Source of the DNA: Nonomuraea sp.
GTDB taxonomy: Bacteria > Actinomycetota > Actinomycetes > Streptosporangiales > Streptosporangiaceae
Length of the DNA: 23,778 nucleotides
Assembly (NCBI GenBank): GCA_013362835.1
Contig: JABFVJ010000065.1
Coordinates: forward strand, 1-23,778
Reading direction: 5' to 3'
Every line of letters starts with the position of its first letter. Positions within the stretch are counted from its first letter, which is position 1. The notes under the pieces are model-generated. The model did no database searches. It was not told the DNA's origin and was given only the letters and a program-made list of their open reading frames with translations. The position numbers were made by a program, and so were the translations under genes. Positions 15,335-22,580 of this stretch are shown one piece after another.

Positions 15335-17060
15335 GGCCGTAGACCCTTTCTCCCGGAGGCCAGCGGGTGATCGTCACGGGGAGCAGGCCGACCGACGGGG
15401 AGCCGTCGGGGGCGCGGTGCACCAGCGAGTGCGCCAGGTAGGCGTCGTCGTCCCTGGCGGGGAAGTCGGTGCGCTGGTGGGCGCCGCGCGACTCCTGCCT
15501 GTTCAGCGCGCAGGCGACGATCGTCCGCGCGACCTCCAGCATGGTGTGCAGCTCCTGCAGGTTGATCAGCTCGGTGTTGAACGCGGTGCTGGTGTCCTCG
15601 ACCACGGCTTCCTCGGCCCGTTCGCCGAGGTCGGCGAGGGTGTCGGCGGCCTTGGCCAGCACGTCGCCCGTGCGGTAGATGCCGGCCGCGCCCTCCAGCG
15701 TGTGCTGCATCCGCTCGCGCAGGTCGGCGACGCGCTCGCCGGTCCTCCTGCCCTCGCGCGCCCGCTCCAACCGCCGCCGCTCGTCGCTGCCCTGGCTGCG
15801 TACGGCCGCCGCCTCGCCGCCCCGGTGCTCCTTGGCGAACGCGGCGGCGGCGAGGCCCGCGCGGCGGCCGAAGACGAGGATCTCCGGCAGCGAGTTCGAG
15901 CCGAGGCGGTTGGCGCCGTTGATGCTGACGCACGCGGTCTCGCCGGCCGCGTACAGGCCGGTGATCGGGGTCGCGCCGTCGATGTCGGTGTGGACGCCGC
16001 CCATCATGTAGTGCACGACCGGCCGCACCGGGATCAGGTCGGTGGCCGGGTCGAGGTTCTGGTAGCTGCGGCACAGCTCGCGGACGAACGGGATGCGGCT
16101 GTCGATCTTCCCCTCGCCCAGGTGCCGCAGGTCGAGGTAGACGATCGGCCCGTACGGGGTGTCGACCGTGCGGCCCTTGTGCTGCTCGTGCACGAACGCC
16201 TGCGACAGCCGGTCGCGCGGGCCGAGCTCCATGCTGCGCAGCTTGGGGGTGGGCGTGGGCGTGCCGAGGTCGTAGTCCTGGAGGTAGCGGTAGCCGTCCT
16301 TGTTGATCAGCCAGCCGCCCTCGGCCCTGGCCGCCTCGGTGATGAGGATGCCGGTGAACGGCAGGCCGGTCGGGTGGTACTGGACGAACTCCATGTCCTT
16401 CAGCGGGGCGCCGGCCCGGTAGGCCAGCGCCATGCCGTCGCCGGTCTTGATGGCGGCGTTCGTGGTGAAGGGGAAGACGCGGCCGCAGCCGCCGGTGGCC
16501 AGGATGACGGTCCTGGCGGCGATGGTCTCGACGCGGCCGGTCCTGATCTCCATGGCCACGACGCCGTGGACGCGGCCGTCGTCCACGACGAGGCTGGTGA
16601 CGTACCACTCGTCGTACCTGATGACGTCCTGGTACTTCAGGGTGGTCTGGAACAGGGTGTGCAGGAGGTGGAAGCCGGTCTTGTCGGCGGCGTACCAGGT
16701 GCGCATCTTCTTCATGCCGCCGAACGGGCGCACCGCGACGCGGCCGTCGCTCTCCCGGCTCCACGGGCAGCCCCAGTGTTCGAGCTGGATCAGCTCGCGC
16801 GGCGCCTCGTCCACGAACGCCTCGACCGCGTCCTGGTCGGGCAGCCAGTCGCCGCCGGAGATCGTGTCGTAGCAGTGCTCGTCGTGCGTGTCGTCGAGGC
16901 CGATCACCGCCGCCGCGCCGCCCTCGGCGGAGACCGTGTGGCTGCGCATCGGGTAGACCTTCGACACGACCGCCACCTTCAGCGCGGGGTCCTGCTCGGC
17001 GACCGCGACGGCCGCCCGGAGGCCCGCCCCGCCTCCTCCGACGATGAGCACGTCGATCAT
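15327..17060 (-). CDS. frdA: Fumarate reductase flavoprotein subunit
   Basis: A 577-aa catalytic subunit. The dinucleotide site is [14 protein letters not shown] (residues 4-17). His41 in SHTVSAEGG is the expected covalent FAD attachment residue (His44 in E. coli). [12 protein letters not shown], then MELGPRD with Arg282 and HYMMGGV with His350 form the substrate pocket. The mid-region [17 protein letters not shown] and the [13 protein letters not shown] block follow E. coli FrdA rather than SdhA, and the presence of frdCD agrees. It reduces fumarate to succinate at the cytoplasmic membrane under low oxygen, and may also work in reverse. The ATG start has GGGAG about 11 bases upstream, within the end of the preceding 77-aa gene, whose stop is six bases away. 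Confidence 0.97.
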   Translation of the reverse strand: MIDVLIVGGGGAGLRAAVAVAEQDPALKVAVVSKVYPMRSHTVSAEGGAAAVIGLDDTHDEHCYDTISGGDWLPDQDAVEAFVDEAPRELIQLEHWGCPWSRESDGRVAVRPFGGMKKMRTWYAADKTGFHLLHTLFQTTLKYQDVIRYDEWYVTSLVVDDGRVHGVVAMEIRTGRVETIAARTVILATGGCGRVFPFTTNAAIKTGDGMALAYRAGAPLKDMEFVQYHPTGLPFTGILITEAARAEGGWLINKDGYRYLQDYDLGTPTPTPKLRSMELGPRDRLSQAFVHEQHKGRTVDTPYGPIVYLDLRHLGEGKIDSRIPFVRELCRSYQNLDPATDLIPVRPVVHYMMGGVHTDIDGATPITGLYAAGETACVSINGANRLGSNSLPEILVFGRRAGLAAAAFAKEHRGGEAAAVRSQGSDERRRLERAREGRRTGERVADLRERMQHTLEGAAGIYRTGDVLAKAADTLADLGERAEEAVVEDTSTAFNTELINLQELHTMLEVARTIVACALNRQESRGAHQRTDFPARDDDAYLAHSLVHRAPDGSPSVGLLPVTITRWPPGERVYGRD

Positions 17061-17066
17061 GTGCGT

Positions 17067-17300
17067 TCAGCTCCCGTGGTCGGGCTGGATCGGGTCCTTC
17101 ACCCGCTTGCCGTCGTGGCGGATGGCGGACAGGTGGATGCTTCCGTCGTGGTACTCGTGCCGGATCCGGCGGCAGCCGCAGGCGAAGAACTGGTCGCGGA
17201 TCACCAGGCCGTAGCCGTCGTCGTCGACGAGGCGCTCACCGCCGGACTTCTTCCCGCAGGGGGCCGTCTCGGGGTCGAAGGGAATCTTCGTGCCTGTCAT
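17067..17300 (-). CDS. Unrecognised 77-aa Cys/His-rich protein ahead of frdA
   Basis: A 77-aa soluble protein with no signal peptide. The ATG at 17300 has a clear GAGGAG seven bases upstream, and the stop lies six bases before frdA, so it is very probably expressed with frdABCD. I cannot name the family. Visible features are Cys15, the pair Cys41-x-Cys43 in FFACGCRRIRHEYHDGS, and five histidines (48, 51, 56, 62, 74). This suggests metal binding or a beta-rich small fold, but no ligand set is proven. Position suggests a role in fumarate reductase expression, assembly or redox sensing (inference only). The coding frame is GC3-rich like its neighbours. Confidence 0.8.
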   Translation of the reverse strand: MTGTKIPFDPETAPCGKKSGGERLVDDDGYGLVIRDQFFACGCRRIRHEYHDGSIHLSAIRHDGKRVKDPIQPDHGS

Positions 17301-17312
17301 CGCCGATCTCCT

Positions 17313-17341
17313 CGGATAGGCGAAACGTCATCTCCACACAA
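17313..17341 (-). promoter_or_regulatory. Candidate promoter between ctaD and the frd genes
   Basis: On the minus strand TTGTGT (17336-17341) and TATCCG (17313-17318) are 17 bases apart. The start site would fall inside or next to the Shine-Dalgarno of the 77-aa gene, which weakens the case. The alternative is read-through from ctaD. Confidence 0.25.
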
Positions 17342-17366
17342 GCACCGCGATCCGGTTCGGGAAAGG

Positions 17367-19046
17367 TCAGTCGGCGGTTTCCGTCGCGGGCTCCACGGCG
17401 GGCGGCTTCTCCTCGCGTACGGGCGGGTAGTGCAGGTCGAACGCGGGCCGCTCGGAGCGGATCGGGGGCATGCTCGCGAAGTTGTGGCGCGGCGGCGGGC
17501 AGGAGGTGGCCCACTCCAGCGAGTTGCCGTAACCCCAGGGATCGTCGAGCGTGACCTTGGGCGCGTGCCTGGCCGTCTTGACCACGTTGTAGAGGAACGG
17601 CAGCGTCGAGGCGCCCAGCAGGAACGCGCCGACCGAGGAGAGCTCGTTGAGCGCGGTGAAGCCGTCGGCGGCGCTGTAGTCGGCGTAGCGGCGCGGCATG
17701 CCGAGCTGGCCGAGCCAGTGCTGGACCAGGAACGTGGTGTGGAAGCCGACGAACAACGTCCAGAAGTGCACCTTGCCGAGGCGGTCGTCGAGCATCCGGC
17801 CGGTCATCTTCGGCCACCAGAAGTAGAAGCCGGAGAACATGGCGAACACGACCGTGCCGAAGACGACGTAATGGAAGTGGGCGACGACGAAGTAGGTGTC
17901 GCTGATGTGGAAGTCGAGCGGCGGCGAGGCGAGGATGACGCCGGTCAGGCCGCCGATCAGGAACGTGACGAGGAACCCCACCGCGAACAGCATCGGCGTC
18001 TCGAACGTGAGATGCCCGCGCCACATCGTGCCGATCCAGTTGAAGAACTTCACCCCGGTCGGCACCGCGATGAGGAACGTCATGAACGAGAAGAACGGCA
18101 GCAGCACCTGCCCGGTCGCGAACATGTGGTGGGCCCACACGGTCATCGACAGGCCCGCGATGGCGATCGTGGCCCCGACCAGGCCCATGTAGCCGAAGAG
18201 CGGCTTGCGGCTGAAGACCGGGATCACCTCGGTGACGATCCCGAAGAACGGCAGCGCGATGATGTACACCTCGGGATGGCCGAAGAACCAGAACAGGTGC
18301 TGCCACAGCAGCGGCCCGCCGCTGGCCCCTTCGAAGACGTGCGTGCCGAGCTTGCGGTCGGCCTCCAGCACGAGCAGCGCGGCGGCCAGCACGGGGAAGG
18401 CCATCAGCACGAGCATGCTGGTCAGCAGCACGTTCCAGGTGAACAGCGGCATGCGGAACATGGTCATGCCGGGGGCGCGCATGCCGATGATCGTGGTGAT
18501 GAAGTTGACGGCGCCGAGGATCGTGCCGAGGCCCGACATCACCAGGCCCATGATCCACAGGTCGCCGCCGACCTGCGGCGAGTGCATGGCCGTCGACAGC
18601 GGCGTGTAGGCGAACCAGCCGAAGTCCGCCGCGCCGCCCGGGGTGAGGAAGCCGGCCAGCACCATGAGCCCGCCGAACAGGAACAGCCAGTACGCCACCG
18701 CGTTCAGCCTCGGGAAGGCCACGTCGGGCGCGCCGATCTGCAGCGGCATGATCACGTTGGCGAACCCGGCGAACAGCGGCGTCGCGAACAGCAGCAACAT
18801 CACCGTGCCGTGGATGGTGAACAGCTGGTTGTACAGCTCCTGGCTCACCACCTGCATGCCGGGCTGGGCGAGCTCGGCCCTGATCACCATCGCCATGACG
18901 CCGGCGACGAGGAAGAACCCGAACGAGGTGATCAGGTAGAGGTACCCGATGACCTTGTGATCGGTCGTCGACAGCCAGGAAGCGATGACGGTACCGGTAC
19001 GGCGGCGCCTGACCTGCTCGATCGAGGTGTCCCGAACAGTCGTCAC
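17367..19046 (-). CDS. ctaD: Cytochrome c oxidase subunit I (aa3-type)
   Basis: A 559-aa twelve-helix heme-copper oxidase subunit. His79 (TIHGTVM) and His392 in AHFHYV are the low-spin heme a ligands, His390 the a3 ligand. The CuB site is His257 in GHPEVY with cross-linked Tyr261, plus His306-His307 (AHHMF). Glu259 in HPEV is the D-channel glutamate and VPTGVK carries the K-channel lysine, so proton pumping residues are present (A-type). It reduces oxygen to water at the cytoplasmic membrane. Subunits II and III are not in the window, so this may be a second ctaD copy as found in several actinomycetes. The start is GTG 19046, with AAGGAGG about nine bases upstream; the frame opens further upstream without support. 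The 77-aa gene and frd genes follow on the same strand after 66 bases. Confidence 0.96.
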   Translation of the reverse strand: MTTVRDTSIEQVRRRRTGTVIASWLSTTDHKVIGYLYLITSFGFFLVAGVMAMVIRAELAQPGMQVVSQELYNQLFTIHGTVMLLLFATPLFAGFANVIMPLQIGAPDVAFPRLNAVAYWLFLFGGLMVLAGFLTPGGAADFGWFAYTPLSTAMHSPQVGGDLWIMGLVMSGLGTILGAVNFITTIIGMRAPGMTMFRMPLFTWNVLLTSMLVLMAFPVLAAALLVLEADRKLGTHVFEGASGGPLLWQHLFWFFGHPEVYIIALPFFGIVTEVIPVFSRKPLFGYMGLVGATIAIAGLSMTVWAHHMFATGQVLLPFFSFMTFLIAVPTGVKFFNWIGTMWRGHLTFETPMLFAVGFLVTFLIGGLTGVILASPPLDFHISDTYFVVAHFHYVVFGTVVFAMFSGFYFWWPKMTGRMLDDRLGKVHFWTLFVGFHTTFLVQHWLGQLGMPRRYADYSAADGFTALNELSSVGAFLLGASTLPFLYNVVKTARHAPKVTLDDPWGYGNSLEWATSCPPPRHNFASMPPIRSERPAFDLHYPPVREEKPPAVEPATETAD

Positions 19047-19123
19047 GGCTGCTCCCTCCTTCGCGGAGTTGTGCCTGCCCCGATGTGACCCATTCCACGC
19101 CAACGATCGCCGGACGGGAAGCG

Positions 19124-19135
19124 GTTCTTTAGAAC
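19124..19135. promoter_or_regulatory. Inverted repeat GTTCT-TT-AGAAC
   Basis: Five-base arms with a two-base centre lie about 80 bases upstream of the ctaD GTG in the divergent ctaD/aminotransferase region. It is a possible operator for ctaD; no regulator is recognised. Confidence 0.3.
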
Positions 19136-19159
19136 GTCTTTGATCCCGTGTCCCACATG

Positions 19160-19174
19160 CCGGTCAATTACCGG
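19160..19174. promoter_or_regulatory. Inverted repeat CCGGT-CAATT-ACCGG
   Basis: Five-base perfect arms flank an AT-rich centre, 56 bases upstream of the aminotransferase GTG and close to where its -35 would fall. A -10-like TATCCT lies at 19194-19199. It could be an operator of the aminotransferase gene; the call is weak. Confidence 0.3.
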
Positions 19175-19229
19175 TAGGCCGGGGGCGTTCTTCTATCCTT
19201 TCTGTCCGAACCGAATCGGAGGAGATCTC

Positions 19230-20435
19230 GTGACCGCACAGAGTGACTACGCCGCCCTGGTCCAGCAGGGCCTCTCGCTCGACCTCACCCGGGGCAAGCC
19301 GTCACCGCGCCAGCTCGACCTCTCCGACGATCTGCTCAAGCTGCCCGCCTCGTACAAGGCGGCCGACGGCACCGACGGGCGCAACTACGGCAACCTTCAG
19401 GGCCTGCCGGAGCTGCGGGAGATCTTCGCGCCGCTGGTGCAGGTGCCGGCCGGTCAGCTCGTCGTCGGCGGCAACTCCAGCCTGACGCTGATGCACGACA
19501 CGATCGTGCACGCGCTGCTGTCGAAGGTGCCGGGGGCCGAGCGCCGCTGGGTCGAGGAGCCGGAGATCACGTTCCTGTGCCCGGTGCCCGGCTACGACCG
19601 GCATTTCACCATCTGCGAGCGGCTCGGCATCAAGATGACGGCCGTCCCCATGGACGCGGGCGGCCCCGACATGGACGTCGTCGAGCGCCTGGTCGCCGCC
19701 GACCCGACGGTCAAGGGCATCTGGTGCGTGCCCAAGTACAGCAACCCGTCCGGGGTCACCTACAGCGACGAGACCGTGCGCCGCCTGGCCGCGATGCCGG
19801 CTGCCGCGCCCGACTTCCGGATCATCTGGGACAACGCCTACGCCGTCCACCACCTCACCGACGCCCCCGACGAGCTGGCCGACCTGCTCGCGCTGGCCGC
19901 CGAGCACGGCCACGCCGACCGGGTGTTCGTCTACGCCTCCACCTCGAAGGTGACGTACGCCGGTTCGGGCGTGTCGTTCTTCGGGTCCTCGCCGGCCAAC
20001 GTCGAGTGGTTCCTGGCCAACACCGCCAAGCAGTCGATCGGCCCCGACAAGCTCAACCAGCTGCGCCACGTGGAGTTCCTGCGCGACGCCGCGGGCGTGG
20101 AGGCGCACATGCGGCGGCACGCCGCGCTGATCGGGCCGAAGTTCGAGCTGGTCGACAAGGTGCTGACCGAGCGGCTGGGCGACCTCGCCACCTGGACCAG
20201 CCCGAGGGGCGGCTACTTCATCAGCCTGGAGGTGCCGCACGCCGCCGAGGTGGTGGCCAGGGCCAAGGCCGCGGGCATCGCGCTCACGCCCGCCGGGGCG
20301 ACCCACCCGTACGGGCAGGACCCGGCCGACAGCACGATCAGGATCGCCCCCACCTACCCGGACCTGGACGAGCTGGAGCAGGCCATCAGCGGCCTGGCCG
20401 TCTGCGTCCGCCTGGTGGCGGAAGAGCGGGGCTAG
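19230..20435 (+). CDS. Aspartate aminotransferase, type Ic (PLP-dependent)
   Basis: A 401-aa cytoplasmic enzyme of the group once labelled MocR-like/alanine-glyoxylate aminotransferase (PF12897). It includes M. tuberculosis Rv3722c, shown to be an aspartate aminotransferase. The match runs along the whole length: LDLTRGKPSPRQLDLSDDLL, the RNYGNLQGLPELR block, FLCPVPGYDRHF, NPSGVTYS, WDNAYAVH, and ASTSKVTYAGSGVSFFG. Lys240 in STSK is the PLP Schiff-base residue. IRIAPTYP near the end carries the Arg that binds the substrate carboxylate. It exchanges amino groups between aspartate and 2-oxoglutarate, linking nitrogen assimilation and the TCA cycle. GGAGGAGAT about seven bases upstream fixes the GTG start. 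The TAG stop overlaps the convergent gene's stop within CTAG. Confidence 0.93.
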   Translation: MTAQSDYAALVQQGLSLDLTRGKPSPRQLDLSDDLLKLPASYKAADGTDGRNYGNLQGLPELREIFAPLVQVPAGQLVVGGNSSLTLMHDTIVHALLSKVPGAERRWVEEPEITFLCPVPGYDRHFTICERLGIKMTAVPMDAGGPDMDVVERLVAADPTVKGIWCVPKYSNPSGVTYSDETVRRLAAMPAAAPDFRIIWDNAYAVHHLTDAPDELADLLALAAEHGHADRVFVYASTSKVTYAGSGVSFFGSSPANVEWFLANTAKQSIGPDKLNQLRHVEFLRDAAGVEAHMRRHAALIGPKFELVDKVLTERLGDLATWTSPRGGYFISLEVPHAAEVVARAKAAGIALTPAGATHPYGQDPADSTIRIAPTYPDLDELEQAISGLAVCVRLVAEERG

Positions 20436-21004
20436 ATCGCCCGGCCCCTGAAGCCGAAGATGTACTCGCGCGTCTCGCTCGGATGGAACGAGACGCCGAC
20501 CCCCGGCTCGAACGCGACGTTGTCGCGGGCGCAGTAGTACAGCCGTTCCCAGACGGCCATCGCCTTGTCACGGGCCGGGGCCTCGGCGCCGTCGCGCCTG
20601 CGCGCGCCCCGCGCGCCGAGCACGAACAGCAGGCCGAGCCCCCAGAACAGGCCCGTGAGGCAGAACGGCGCGAGCAGCACCTCGCTCCACTGCGAGTCCT
20701 TGCCCATCGCGATCACCAGCGACACGACGAGGTGCACCAGGGCCGCCACGCCGAGCATGATCCACCCCTGGTTCCTGGCCCAGGGCGTGTAGTGGCGGCT
20801 CGGGAACGACATCCAGACCGCGAGCTGCGTACGGCTCATGACGTGCTTCGACGCGCCCAGGGAAGGCGCGGTGGGCAGGTCGGCGACCTGATGCTGGCTT
20901 GCCAGTCTCACCCGGCCTATCCGGTATGTGGTTCCCGCGGCGACTGCTCCTGGAACCGAGACGACCTGGTCAGCCTGCGTACACACCGGACACCTGACTT
21001 CCAC
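20432..21004 (-). CDS. Zinc-ribbon-like two-TM membrane protein, unknown function
   Basis: A 190-aa protein. The N-terminus MEVRCPVCTQADQVVSVPG has a CxxC knuckle (Cys5, Cys8) typical of a short treble-clef or zinc-ribbon start; a second Cys pair is not obvious in this copy. Two hydrophobic segments at about residues 80-100 and 110-135 form a hairpin, with a Arg-rich loop after the second. The C-terminal half, CARDNVAFEPG and ending FGFRGRAI, resembles actinobacterial hypothetical proteins that start with the same CPVC motif. Function is unknown. The GTG start at 21004 has no Shine-Dalgarno; TTGCGC and CAGACT sit 17 bases apart, ending six bases upstream, consistent with leaderless expression. 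It is divergent from the GlcD-like gene. Confidence 0.82.
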   Translation of the reverse strand: MEVRCPVCTQADQVVSVPGAVAAGTTYRIGRVRLASQHQVADLPTAPSLGASKHVMSRTQLAVWMSFPSRHYTPWARNQGWIMLGVAALVHLVVSLVIAMGKDSQWSEVLLAPFCLTGLFWGLGLLFVLGARGARRRDGAEAPARDKAMAVWERLYYCARDNVAFEPGVGVSFHPSETREYIFGFRGRAI

Positions 21005-21010
21005 CCGGGC

Positions 21011-21039
21011 AGTCTGGCCTTAAGGAACGGTCCGCGCAA
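21011..21039 (-). promoter_or_regulatory. Candidate leaderless promoter of the zinc-ribbon gene
   Basis: On the minus strand TTGCGC (21034-21039), a 17-base spacer and CAGACT (21011-21016) end six bases before the GTG at 21004. The -10 has C in place of the first T, so confidence is limited. Confidence 0.35.
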
Positions 21040-21043
21040 ACCG

Positions 21044-21049
21044 TAAGGT
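21044..21049 (+). promoter_or_regulatory. Candidate -10 box, leaderless GlcD-like start
   Basis: TAAGGT ends exactly six bases before the GTG at 21056, and no Shine-Dalgarno is present. A TTAAGG at 21020-21025 could be a poor -35 at 18 bases. It overlaps the divergent zinc-ribbon promoter region. Confidence 0.45.
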
Positions 21050-21055
21050 TCTGGT

Positions 21056-22417
21056 GTGAGACCGATTGATGCCCTGGTGAACTCCCTGTCCGAAGCGCGG
21101 GTGCTGACCGACCCCGACGTGATCGACTCCTACGCCCGCGACCGCACGTTCGTCGAGCCGGGCAAGCCGGTCGGCGTCGTGCTCGCCACCTCGCGCGAGG
21201 ACGTGGTGACGACCATGAGGTGGGCCACCGAGCACCGGGTGCCGGTGGTGCCGCGCGGCGCCGGCACGGGCCTGGCGGGCGGGGCGACGGCCGGTGACGG
21301 TGCTCTCGTCCTGTCGCTGGCCCGGATGACGGCCGTCCGCGAGCTGTCGCCCGCCGACGAGATCGCCGTCGTGGAGCCGGGCGTCATCACCGCCGACCTC
21401 GACCGCGCCGCCAGGGAACACGGTCTCATGTACGCGCCGGACCCGTCGTCGTACGAGATCTCCACGATCGGCGGGAACCTGGCGACCAACGCCGGCGGGC
21501 TGCGCTGCGTGAAGTACGGCGTCACCAGGGACGCCGCGCTCGGCCTGGAGGTCGTGCTGGCCGACGGCCGGATCCTGAACACCGGCAGGCGCACGATGAA
21601 GGGCGTCACCGGCTATGACCTGACCGGCCTGTTCGTCGGCTCGGAGGGCACGCTCGGCGTGATCACCTCGGCCACCGTACGGCTGCGGCGGGCGCCCGCG
21701 ACGCCGCCCGCGACGTTCGCGGCCGAGTTCGGCTCGCTGCGCGACGCGGGCGCGGCCGTGGCGGCGATCATGGCGGCGGGCTGCCAGCCGTCGCTGATGG
21801 AGCTGCTGGACCGCGCCACGCTGGAGGCGATCGACGACTGGCGCAACATCGGCCTGGAGCCCGCGACGCAGGCCATGCTGATCGGCCAGTCCGACGCGAC
21901 CGACGGCCAGGCCATGGCCGAGCGCATGGAACGGCTCTGCCTGGACAACGGCGCCTCGTTCGTGGCCGTCTCCTCCAGCCCGCAGGAGACCGAGGAGCTG
22001 ATCGGGCTGCGCAGGATGGCGTACCAGGCCAAGGAGCGCCTCGGGGCGTGCCTGGTCGAGGACGTGTGCGTGCCGCGCTCGGCGCTGCCCGACATGATCA
22101 CCGCGATCGAGGCGGCGGCGGCCCGGCACGGCGTGAGGATCGCCACGGTCGCGCACGCCGGCGACGGCAACCTGCACCCGGTCTTCATCTTCGAGCACGG
22201 GACGGCCGAGCCGCCCGCCGAGGTGTGGGCCGCGGCCGACGAGGTGTTCAGGCGGGCGCTGGAGCTCGGCGGCACGCTGACCGGGGAGCACGGCGTGGGG
22301 ACGCTCAAGCGGCGCTGGCTGGCGCTGGAGTCGGGGCCGGTGGCGGCCGAGGTGCAGCAGGGCATCAAGGCCGTTCTCGACCCTCTGGGCATCCTCAATC
22401 CGGGCAAGGCCATCTGA
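21056..22417 (+). CDS. FAD-linked oxidase, GlcD-like (glycolate oxidase / D-lactate dehydrogenase family)
   Basis: A 453-aa flavoenzyme with a complete FAD_binding_4 domain: PVVPRGAGTGLAGGATAGDG (residues 63-82) and STIGGNLATNAGGLRCVKYG contact FAD and its pyrophosphate. The C-terminal FAD-oxidase domain carries AHAGDGNLHPVFIFEHG and LTGEHGVGTLKRRWLA, where the His residues are expected metal or substrate ligands. It oxidises an alpha-hydroxy acid such as glycolate or D-lactate and passes electrons onward. There are no glcE or glcF neighbours and no iron-sulfur domain, so it may be a stand-alone D-2-hydroxyacid dehydrogenase; the substrate is undetermined. The length matches the family. The GTG start was chosen from the -10 box six bases upstream and from the family's usual N-terminus. 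Confidence 0.93.
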   Translation: MRPIDALVNSLSEARVLTDPDVIDSYARDRTFVEPGKPVGVVLATSREDVVTTMRWATEHRVPVVPRGAGTGLAGGATAGDGALVLSLARMTAVRELSPADEIAVVEPGVITADLDRAAREHGLMYAPDPSSYEISTIGGNLATNAGGLRCVKYGVTRDAALGLEVVLADGRILNTGRRTMKGVTGYDLTGLFVGSEGTLGVITSATVRLRRAPATPPATFAAEFGSLRDAGAAVAAIMAAGCQPSLMELLDRATLEAIDDWRNIGLEPATQAMLIGQSDATDGQAMAERMERLCLDNGASFVAVSSSPQETEELIGLRRMAYQAKERLGACLVEDVCVPRSALPDMITAIEAAAARHGVRIATVAHAGDGNLHPVFIFEHGTAEPPAEVWAAADEVFRRALELGGTLTGEHGVGTLKRRWLALESGPVAAEVQQGIKAVLDPLGILNPGKAI

Positions 22418-22492
22418 ATTTGCCAAGCCGTGACCTTGGGCTCCGGCGTGGACACGACCTGCGACGAAACGCTGACTTCCGTCGTCAAAAGG

Positions 22493-22507
22493 TGAAAGTT
22501 ACTTTCA
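22493..22507. promoter_or_regulatory. Perfect inverted repeat TGAAAGT-T-ACTTTCA
   Basis: Seven-base perfect arms around a single central T, 73 bases upstream of the kinase GTG. A -10-like TAGCGT lies at 22539-22544, so the repeat would be at or just above the -35 region. It looks like a binding site for a dimeric regulator. I do not recognise the regulator. Confidence 0.55.
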
Positions 22508-22580
22508 GGTCCGGCAGACGCCCCACATGTCACGCTGGTAGCGTTTTGCCCCATCTATTGGGTTGTGATGGGGGTCCGAC

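Noticed and set aside
15288..19088. A 1266-codon open frame on the plus strand
   Set aside because: It lies antisense to frdB, frdA, the 77-aa gene and ctaD, whose motifs are unmistakable. Its translation is low-complexity Arg/Gly/His/Val-rich, as expected from a GC-rich shadow frame.
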